From Azolla caroliniana (taxonomy: Eukaryota > Polypodiophyta): a stretch of 64,000 nt of DNA. Positions within the stretch are counted from its first letter, which is position 1, and each line of letters opens with the position of its first letter. Location of the stretch: NCBI GenBank assembly GCA_043228905.1, contig JBHGNT010000004.1, positions 16,368,001 to 16,432,000 on the forward strand, written 5' to 3'. The position numbers and the translations under genes were made by a program. Under the pieces are notes generated by a model. That model had not been told where the DNA came from and did no database searches. It worked only from the letters and a program-made list of their open reading frames with translations. Shown in pieces: positions 56,055-64,000 of the stretch.

Positions 56055-59000
56055 AGTGAGGTGTGGTTTGTGGATTCCAGAGAGTCAAATTATATGACGA
56101 GCCATAAGGAATGGTTCTCGTACTTGGAGAAGATGGAATCACGAGGAGTGGTCGAAACCGGCGACGACACTCCGCATACCATCGAACATGTCGGCGAAGT
56201 TCTCCTCAACCACGTCAGGCAGAAATGGAAGCTAATGAACGTGTTGCACGTCCCAACAATAACAAAGAACTTTGTGTCGGTCGGACAGATCATCGACCAA
56301 GGTATGCGAGTTCGATTCACGCATCTCAGTTGCTTCATCGAAGAGGAAGGCAAAGTGATCGCGCAAGGGCGCCGTGATGAGGATGTTTATCCTCGACACT
56401 AATCAAGCCGGAACCGCGTTGTACGCGAAAGGACAAAAGGTCAAATCGGATATCGACCTGTGGCACAAGTGGTTTGGCCACGTAAATTTCCTACGGCTTC
56501 GTGAAATGCAGACGAAGAACATTGTTTTATGGTTGCTGAAATTTCGTGGCCAGAATGGCCAAGTCTGCGTAGCCTGTCAGATGGGAAAACAACACCGACT
56601 TCCATTCCTCAATGACTGTAATCATAGTCGAAGTCGGCTGGATTTGATCCATTCGGATGTGTGGGGTCCGGCACAGAACGTGAGTCTCAGTGGAAGCCGT
56701 TACTTTGTAACCTTCATTGACGACTCCACTCGGCACGCGTGGGTATGCACAATCGCGAAGAAGAGCGAAGTCTTCGCATGTTTCCTGAAGGTGAAGAGCC
56801 TTGTGGAGAGGGAAACAGGGCATAAGATCAAATGCCCACGGTCCGATGGCGGGAAGGAATACTTCTCTGACTAGTTCACATGTTATCTACGAGAGGAGGG
56901 AATTCGACGCGAATTCTCATGTAGATATACGCTGGAGCAGAACGGCGTAGCTGAGCGGAAGAATCAGACGATTGAAGAAGTGGCCAGGGCAATGCTTGAA
57001 GAGAAGCATATGCTGAAATTCTATTGGGTTGAAGCCGTGAAGACGGCTGTCTACTTGCAGAATCAGACTTCTACCAATGGAGGAGTATCGCCACATGAAT
57101 TCTATTTCGGGAAGAAGCCGAACTTGGCACACTTGAGGATTTTCGGCAACATTGCCTATGTGCACGTGCCAAAGGAGAAAAGGAGGAAGTTGGATGCCAA
57201 AGCCGAGAAATGTATCTTGGTCGGCTATTCAGACGAGCAGAAGGGGTATAAGTGCTATAACCCCCAAACGAAGGAAGTACGCGTAAGCTGCGATGTCTTA
57301 TTTGACGAGTCCACTTCGTGGTACTTGCCTTCTCCTCCAGAACCTCATTACTCCATTCCGATTTCTGAAGACGAAGTCAGCGAGGCTCAAATGCCTACGC
57401 ATGATGAGGATGTCGGAGCTCTGAGAGAGAGTCCGATCTCATTTCGGCTTAACGGGCCGAATGAAAGGTTGGGCCAAGATGGCCAACCAGATGATGAGAC
57501 GACGAGTAGTGGAGACTCGGCTGTGCAGTCCCCGCGCAGGAAGCCGAGGAGACGGCTTCTGCGCAAGGAAAAAGGGAAGAAGAAGGTGTCGGATTACGGC
57601 ATAGAGAGGAATGAGTCCGAATCCGAGGGAAGTGATGATGGGTCTTTGGGAGCGAAGTCCGCGTCGGCTAAGAAACCCTCAACATCGGCTAATGAGCAAT
57701 TACGCCGATCTACCCGCCAGAAGAACCCCGTCGTGCGGTTCGGATACAATGAGTACATGACGCATCACTATGCATACATGACCTGTGTAGCAGAAGTGCG
57801 TGAGCCGGAGAGCTACGCAGAAGCGGTGAAGGATGCGAATTGGCGTGCCGCACTGGAGGAAGAGATGCGCGCATTGGCGAAGAATTAAACTTGGGACCTG
57901 GTTGACGCACCGAAAGGTGTGAAGCCGATCGGATGTGGGTGGGTGTACAAGGTCAAATGCAACATTGACGGCTCGGTCAACCGATTCAAGGCCTGGTTAG
58001 TAGCAAAAGGCTACGCGTAGAAGCACGACGTGGACTACGACGAGACCTTCGTGCCTGTCGCAAAGATGACTACCGTGCGAGTCCTACTAGCCATAGTCGC
58101 GGCAAAGGGGTGGCACTTACATCAGATGGATGTAAAGAACGCGTTCTTGCAAGGTGATCTTGAGGAGCAGGTGTACATGATACAACCCCCCGGATTTCTA
58201 TCCAAATGAAACACCTCGGCAATTTGCAGACTGAAGAAGTCATTGTACGGACTTAAGCAAGCCCCGCGAGCTTGGAATGCAAAGATTACGCAATGGCTGC
58301 ATAAGACAGGGTTTACGGCATCAAAGTCTGACTCTTCATTATTTGTTCGGCAAGGTCAACACGGCCCCGTAAGCTTGTTGCTGTATGTTGATGATTTAGT
58401 CATCCGCCGGTGCCGACATGGACGAAATCCGCCACGTGAAGTCTCAGCTTGCGGCATTGTTTGAAATGAAGGATCTCAGAGACCTTCATTACTTCCTCGG
58501 GATCGAAGTGATCCGCAACCCCGAAGGCATACTGATCAGTCAACGTGATTACGTGTTGAATATGCTCTTCAAGTTTGGGATGGCAAACTGTAAGCCCATC
58601 TCGACCCCTCTGGATAGAAACGCAAAGCTTCGCCGAGATTCGGGGAAGGCGTGCAACCCGACAAGGTTCTGACAGATTGTCGAAAGCCTTATCTATCTGA
58701 CGATTACTTGGCCGGATCTTAGTTCTCCAGTCAGCCAAATCAGTCAATTCATGTCGCAGCCTACGACCGAATAGTTTCAGTGCGCGCAACGGATATTGCG
58801 TTATGTCAACGGCACGAAAAACATGCCCATCAGTCGGCTACACGGATGTTGATTGGGCCGGAAACACCACTGATTGTAAATCCACATCCGGATACGCCTT
58901 CTTGTTAGGAAGTGCAGCGATCGTGTGGAGCAGCCAAAAGTAGCCTACAGTAGCACTGTCGAGCACGGAGGCCGAATATCGAGGGGCGATTGTCCCTAGA

Positions 59001-59854
59001 TGCGAAGGCTAAAACGGCTATTACGGGATCTGCAGGTAGAGGTGTCTGATCCGACGACGATCTATTGTGACAACCTCAGTAGTATCCACCTTGCGAAAAA
59101 CCCTGTGTTCCACGCCCGGACCAAGCACATTGAGGTGCATTACCATTTTTTCCGTGAGCGGGTCCTTTCAGGAGAAGTCGAATTAGTGCATGTTTCGACT
59201 AATCGGCAGATTGCCGACATCTTCACAAAACCTCTTGGTCTCGACAAGTTACCGAATTTCTCGGGTGTGCTTGGGTTGCGTCACCTCGATATGCCGAACT
59301 TGAGGGGGAGAGATGTCCCAAATGACCACACGAGGGGGAGAGGCATCCCAAAGATGAGAGAAGCTCCGAAAGACCGCGAAGCCGAGTCGGATGACGAATT
59401 CGATTTCGGATCGACTGAAGAAGCCAAGGGCGGATCTGTGGAAGAGTCCGAAAGCGGACACAAGGGGAGCAGCCGGAAGAAAGAGCCGAAGCCAGCCAAG
59501 CATGGGGGAGATGAAGCCATCAAGGGCGAGAATATCGAAGATGAGTTGAAGACAGCCAACTCGAACGAAAACGAAAACCAATCGGAGGAAGCCGAGTCGG
59601 TTCGGATGTTTGATTCGGATAAACTGAATCAACCAAGGGCCAAGCGGAAGAGAAGGCAGCAGAAGAGGCGCCAACACCGCAACAACAAGGAAGTTGAGAA
59701 GGGCCGTGTGAGCAGACAAGCGGACCGAAAGGGTCGAAGCGCGCGAAACCGAACGGGTCGAGGAGCACGAGTCAGGCGTGGAGCCAGGAGAAGCCAGAGT
59801 GTAGATCCGACGGAGCAGGCAGAACCTCAAGTTGAGCTTGAGGGGGAGTGTTGA
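56055..59854 (+). pseudogene. Copia pol: protease, integrase, reverse transcriptase, RNase H, with long charged C-terminal extension
   Basis: Protease WFVDSRESNYMTSH (the DSG site reads DSR). The pre-integrase finger has LWHKWFGHVNFLRL and VCVACQMGKQHR. Integrase has SDVWGPAQNV, FVTFIDDSTRHAW, SDGGKEYFSD and TLEQNGVAERKNQTIE. Reverse transcriptase has [43 protein letters not shown] and LLLYVDDLVI. A frameshift follows, then MKDLRDLHYFLGIEV. RNase H is very decayed at 58680-59000 and clean at YCDNLSSIHLAKNPVFHART and VSTNRQIADIFTKPLGLDKL. Stops occur at about 56872, 57886, 58018, 58207 and 58670. After the usual Copia end the frame runs ~200 more codons, rich in Glu/Lys/Arg/Ser, up to the polypurine tract. 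Confidence 0.85.
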
Positions 59855-60258
59855 GTGACAAGCTCGACATTGATTGCGTAATACGATGCGTAGACTGGGT
59901 GCGTAAAATAGTACGCATAACATGGTTGTGTTGGTGTGTAAACCGGAAGGCCGTTAGTATGGTATTCCTCGTAAGGAATAATTTTGGGAGTTAGTGTAGT
60001 AGGCTCATTTATGAGCATTCAAGTACTATCAGTACTTGTGTCAGTCCAATTGTCAGGGCTTGTATAAAAGGTGCTCACTGAGCACTGTGTATATACAGAG
60101 CATTATTTTTGAATCACAATTTCAGTTATCTGCTCACTCTGTCTCTCCCCCTCCATCTCCATCTCTTCGTTTTCTGTGTTTTACCGAACTGTCTTATTCT
60201 CCCAACATGTGTACTATGTGTCTTATGCACACGATTCCGCACAACGTATTCTTTTACA
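59849..60258 (+). repeat. Copia 3' LTR
   Basis: 410 bp, with the TATAAAA box at 60063-60069. It follows the polypurine tract directly, and the RNase H frame's C-terminal extension overlaps its first bases. Confidence 0.95.
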
Positions 60259-60299
60259 CTACATATATATTAACTTGTTTCAATTCAATTACAAAATAG

Positions 60300-60997
60300 G
60301 GTTAAAACGAACATAACTCGTACCCCGGGTGATCAAATGGTGAGCATTGTGGAGCATTTGTGTGTGGGATATTATTACAATATTTCTAAGAAGAAGGCTC
60401 TGGCACATGTGAATGAGCGGAATGTCGTCAACTATATCATGTGCCTAGTTGTAACGAAGAAATTGTGCCATGTGTTTGGCAACAAGAGTCTTATAAACTT
60501 ATATCAAAAGCCCCCGCCGTTGATTAATCGATTGGTCGAGTTGTTCTCAAACCCTTGAATTGGGTGCTCGACTTATTTTTTGGTGTAGGTAATCTCATAA
60601 GTCTAAACATTTTTTCTTAAAATAAAATAGAATTTCTTCTCTTTGTTTTCTTACTTTTGCATGTGTGATTGTTTGTTTAGGAACATCGATTGCGTGCACT
60701 CTTAAATTGTTCAGGAACTGCGTCGCATTAGAGAAGGACCCCCAACAAATCAATTTTATTAAGATGAGGATCCAAGGCATATGGGATTGTCCCGACCAGG
60801 ACAAATAGGTTGGGGCAAAGCATATCAATGAAACCGAGATGTTTCAGCTGACCTCCAGAGAGCCGATGGAACCTATAGACGAAGGAGGGGAGCTTGTCGA
60901 CCTTGAAGATGCACCGGGGTCTGATCAAATACAAGATTCAGTTGAGGAGAAAGAACATGTAGGTGCAACACAATTGTCAGTCGATCTTGGAGATTAG
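60300..60997 (+). pseudogene. ParB-like / methyltransferase fusion gene, segment 4 (methylase C-terminus)
   Basis: The exon after the Copia-bearing intron reads KTNITRTPGDQMVSIVEHLC, YYNISKKKALAHVNERNVV, KKLCHVFGNKSLINLYQKPP and LINRLVELFSNP. After a frameshift comes WVLDLFFGVG, and after an intron (GTAATC at 60589 to GTTTAG at 60680) TSIACTLKLFRNCVALEKDP and QQINFIKMRIQGI. The order (a KP..LI..L...NPG-like word, then VLDLFxGxG, then ALEKDPxxxxxIKMRI) is the AdoMet-binding motif I end of beta-class N6/N4 DNA methyltransferases. Predicted partner: AdoMet and a base in DNA. A TAG at 60806-60808 is followed by an acidic tail to TAG 60995-60997. Inactive here. Confidence 0.68.
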
Positions 60998-61024
60998 CCT
61001 GTTCCAGACCTCCTAATGGAGTGA

Positions 61025-61770
61025 TTGTATAATACTTTGTATTTGTAACTAAAAACTTGTAACCCTAAACTTGTTTTGTAATATAAGATTTTTTTGTTTA
61101 ACTACCATTTCTTCACACTATTTGATTGGTGTCTCGAACTTTAAGTGTCTATTATATGTTTGCAAAGGTTGACTCGTAAAGTATGTGGTTAAGTATAATT
61201 TTCATTGATAGAAGATGATGAATTTAGGTTTATTGTATGATCTATGTTGTCTTTAATCTTGGTTATTGAGTTTCTAGTAAACACAATAATATTAAGTCAC
61301 CATTGTTGCTCACTTGATAATACATTCACGTTCATGTATGATTGGGATATAATGTTCGTAGTACTTTTTGGGCATGACCTGTGGTATATCATGCGATATT
61401 CATTTGTAGCCATGTTTCTAATTATATCCAGAAATGCTATTTACTAATTAAATATAACAATCTTTATAGGACTTAGAGACAAATATAGCAACAAAATTGC
61501 ATTTCTAAATTTCTTAAGTTGGATTTGAATTCAACATTATTTACAATGAAACATATTACAATTATGGTGAGGATGCATTCTTGTAATCTAACCTAAGAGT
61601 CGGATAAATTTGTGTATGAATTGAGAAAATATAGGTTAAATTTGAAATCTTGATAATATTAACTATATTTTTTAGTGATGTTTTTAAAAGCCGTGTGCGC
61701 ATGCATGATACATTCTTGAAAGTTTGTTAAAAAATAGTAATTCTTGACATCTCATGTATTTATCAATAAA
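61025..61770. other. AT-rich intergenic DNA
   Basis: No gene seen. It follows the decayed methylase-like gene and may include its 3' untranslated region (AATATAAG at about 61080 could be a polyadenylation signal). Confidence 0.5.
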
Positions 61771-63772
61771 GGAATGCAACATGTTACCTGTTCTAATTTA
61801 CCCGGTGTTCACTTCCAAATCAGAGGATGTGTGGTACGCTGATTCCGGAACATCAAACCATATGACGAGCCACGAAGAGCATATCTGGAAAAACCGGAGC
61901 AACCGGGAATTGTCGAAACAAGAGACAACACTCCTCACCCGATTGAGCATGTCAGAGAAGTCCCTTTGAGTTATGTGAAACAAAAGGGAAAGTTGATGAA
62001 TGTTTCACATGTTCCGACAATCACGAAGAACCTAGTGTTGGTCGGATAGATCGTTGACCAAGGCATGCAAGTGCGGTTTACGCACCTCAGGTGCTTCATC
62101 AAGGAAGAGGGCCAGATTATCATGCAATGGCGTTAGGATGGGAGGATGTTTATCCTCAAGACTAATGAAGTCGGCACCACTCTATTTGCCAAAGGACAAA
62201 AGGTCGAGTCGGACATCAACTTATGGCACAAACGAATAGGCCACGCCAATTATCAGAGGCTTTAGGATTTGCAATCGAAACAAGTAATATTCGGATTGCC
62301 GAAATTTAGTGGCCGGAAGACCCAAATTTGTGAAGCCTGCCAGCTAGGGAACCAACATCGACTTCCATTCCCCAATGAGCGAAACCGGAGCCGGAACAAG
62401 CCTGACTTAATACATTCATATGTATGGGAACCGACACAGGATGTTAGTCTTGGCGGGACTTGATACTTCGTCTCCTTCATCGACGACTACAGTCGACATA
62501 CATCGATCAATCTGATCGAAAAGAAAAGTGAAGTTTTCAACTATTTCCAGAACTTACGAAGGTTAGTCAAATGGGAAACGGAAAGGCAGATCAAGTGCCT
62601 GCGGTCCGATGGAGGAAACGAATACTTTTCAGGCCAATTCAATAGCTACCTACAACAAAAGGGAATTTGGCGAGAATTCAGTTGCAAATATATGTCGGAA
62701 CAAAACGGTGTTGCCGAGACGAAGAATCAGTCAATTGTGGAAGCAACACGGGCAATGCTTGATGAGCAAGCATGCCCAAGTTCTATTGGGCCAAGGCGTT
62801 CAAGATGATTGTCTACATCTAGAATCGGATCGGGGAGATGGTGTCAACACACGAGCTGTAATTCGGGCGAAAGCCAAATTTAAGACACCTTAGGATATTC
62901 GGTAGCATAGCCTATGTGCATGTATAGGATGAGAAGAGGAAGAAGCTAAATCTGAAGTCAGAGAAGTGCATATTAGTCAGATACTCACATGAGCAAAAGG
63001 GGCATAAGTGTTATAACCCCCGGACAAAGACAGTCCGAGTAAGCCGAGATGTCGAATTTGACGAGTCGGCATCCTGGTACTCTCTACCAACTCCGACCCG
63101 ATTCCGGAAGATGAGGCCAGTGAGCCCGAAAAAATCCGGGCAGAAGAGGAAGAAGAGTTCGGTACTCTAGATGAGAGTGCGATCTCATTTCGGCTGAGCG
63201 GGTCGAATGAGCGACTGAATCGGGATGACCAGTCAAATGAAGAGATGGCAAGTAGTGGAGACTCGGTCGTTCTCTCCCCGCACAAAGAACCAAGGACACG
63301 GCTCACGCGCAAAGAGAAGGGGAAGAAGAAGATGTTGGAATACGACACCAGCAGAGACAAGTCGGATAGGAGTGAATCCAAATCCGGAAAGAACGAAGAT
63401 GGACCTTCGTAGACGAAGTTCGAATTGGCCAAGAGGACCCTCAAATCAGCTAACGAGACGTTACGTCGATCTACCCGCTAGAAGAACCCCATCAAGCGGT
63501 ATGGGTATAATGAATACATGGCACATCATTATGCATACATGATGAAAGTGGTGGAAGTGCGTGAGCCAGAGTGCTATGCAGAAGCGGCAAAAGACGCAAA
63601 CTAGTGGGCCGTAGTGGAGGAAGAAATGCAGGAAGTCAATGCTAACGACACTTGGGATCTGGTTGACCCTCCCCTACATTGCAAACCGATCGTTTGCAAG
63701 TGGGTATACAAGGTAAAGTATAATGCTGACGGTTCGGTCACCCGGTAGAAGGCCCGGTTAGTGGCCAAAGGA
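61771..63772 (+). pseudogene. Decayed Copia pol (protease to reverse transcriptase start), related to 54545-60258
   Basis: Protease DVWYADSGTSNHMTSHEEH (DSG site intact), pre-integrase LWHKRIGHANYQRL and CEACQLGNQHRLPFPNE. Integrase shows SFIDDYSRHTSIN, SDGGNEYFSGQFN and SEQNGVAETKNQS, then a charged linker and YNEYMAHHYAYM. The reverse-transcriptase start (DTWDLVDPP, KWVYKVKYNADGSV) breaks off at about 63772. Many stops and frameshifts. It is collinear with 56055-58020. Its LTRs, gag and 3' half are absent. Confidence 0.8.
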
Positions 63773-64000
63773 TATGCGTCGCTCTGACCGGATAGCTAAT
63801 GTAGGGTCGGGTGATTGTCAGCTATATAAGGCTCCCGACGATTTGTCGAAACCATTTCTCGTTGCAGGCCGGTCCGGAGTCGGGACAGCTTTAGGTTCTG
63901 GTCCAGGGGTGTGGAGATCGGTCAGCAATCCATCATGTCGAACTTGCACAACATATTTAACACATAATGTCGTTGGGGACAACAATATGCCGTCGGGGGT
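63773..64000 (+). mobile_element. Probable LTR / leader of another Ty3 element, cut by the window end
   Basis: An abrupt change from Copia sequence. A TATATAAGGCTCCCGACGATTTGTCG stretch resembles the TATA region of family A LTRs (TATAAAAGGATCCGATGATTTGT). The GTTGGGGACAACAATATG region near the end could be the LTR/leader border. Too short to classify firmly. Confidence 0.4.

Larger units (their letters stand above)
54545..60258 (+). mobile_element. Full-length Ty1/Copia element in an intron of the ParB/methylase-like gene
   Basis: LTRs 54545-54966 and 59849-60258; both begin TGTTGAGTGACAAGCTC and end TTTTACA. The target duplication CTACA is perfect (54540-54544, 60259-60263). A TGGTATCAGAGC primer-binding site follows at 54967, and an AGCTTGAGGGGGAG polypurine tract precedes 59849. 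Internal order is gag, protease, integrase, reverse transcriptase, RNase H, as in Copia. Several stops and one or two frameshifts disable it. The ~12-bp indel and scattered substitutions between LTRs show it is older than the Tat element. It sits between donor GTAAGC (54491) and acceptor AAAATAG (60299). Confidence 0.95.

Noticed and set aside
59249-59923. 224-codon minus-strand ORF over the Copia 3' end
   Set aside because: Antisense of the charged C-terminal extension, running into the LTR. No recognisable domain. An antisense accessory gene cannot be excluded but nothing supports it.

Overview
This window is nuclear DNA of a vascular land plant. The evidence is a plant-type 3-ketoacyl-CoA synthase, a degenerate cytosolic ribosomal protein eS12 copy, GT-AG introns, and dense Ty1/Copia and Ty3/Gypsy LTR retrotransposons that use plant-type primer sites (TGGTATCAGAGC-like or TGGCG-like). 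I cannot place the plant more precisely. Only one ordinary host gene looks intact. Most of the rest is transposon, mostly nested, plus simple-sequence DNA.

Layout. 1-7.3 kb: AT-rich DNA, the intact KCS gene (2033-3412, +) and a foldback/MITE-like element (about 5755-6252). 7.3-8.4 kb: two minus-strand Copia 3' ends. 8.4-17.3 kb: an old Ty3 element (family A, copy 1), split by a young full-length 7,008-bp Ty3 element of the Tat type (9763-16770, minus, target duplication CATAG). 17.3-20.3 kb: Copia fragments and a solo LTR of the same Tat family (19435-20209, target duplication GTCTC). 20.3-34.9 kb: a minus-strand Copia element split by Ty3 family A, copy 2 (22290-31813, target duplication GTTCC), which carries a long coiled-coil ORF between pol and its 3' LTR. 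34.9-36.9 kb: Copia remnants. 37-40.4 kb: a gene scrap with an acidic tail (minus), then 2.6 kb of degenerate CATA-type satellite. 40.6-41.1 kb: the eS12 pseudogene. 43.2-44.7 kb: unidentified coding remnants (minus).

The most interesting locus is 45.2-61.0 kb. If three insertions are removed in silico (a ~470-bp element; a 6,223-bp chromovirus at 47361-53583 with target duplication CTTAG; a 5,714-bp Copia at 54545-60258 with target duplication CTACA), the remaining DNA reads as one decayed multi-exon gene. It appears to encode an N-terminal ParB-like domain and a C-terminal beta-class DNA amino-methyltransferase, with a DIPYG-like motif IV first and an FxGxG motif I last. The chromovirus sits in an exon and its removal rejoins the frame. 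The Copia sits in an intron whose splice sites are still visible. The combination recalls bacterial or phage ParB/methylase fusions and is unusual for a plant nuclear gene. It is a pseudogene here, but it implies that intact relatives exist or existed.

61.8-63.8 kb holds another decayed Copia pol. The last ~230 bp look like part of another LTR element.
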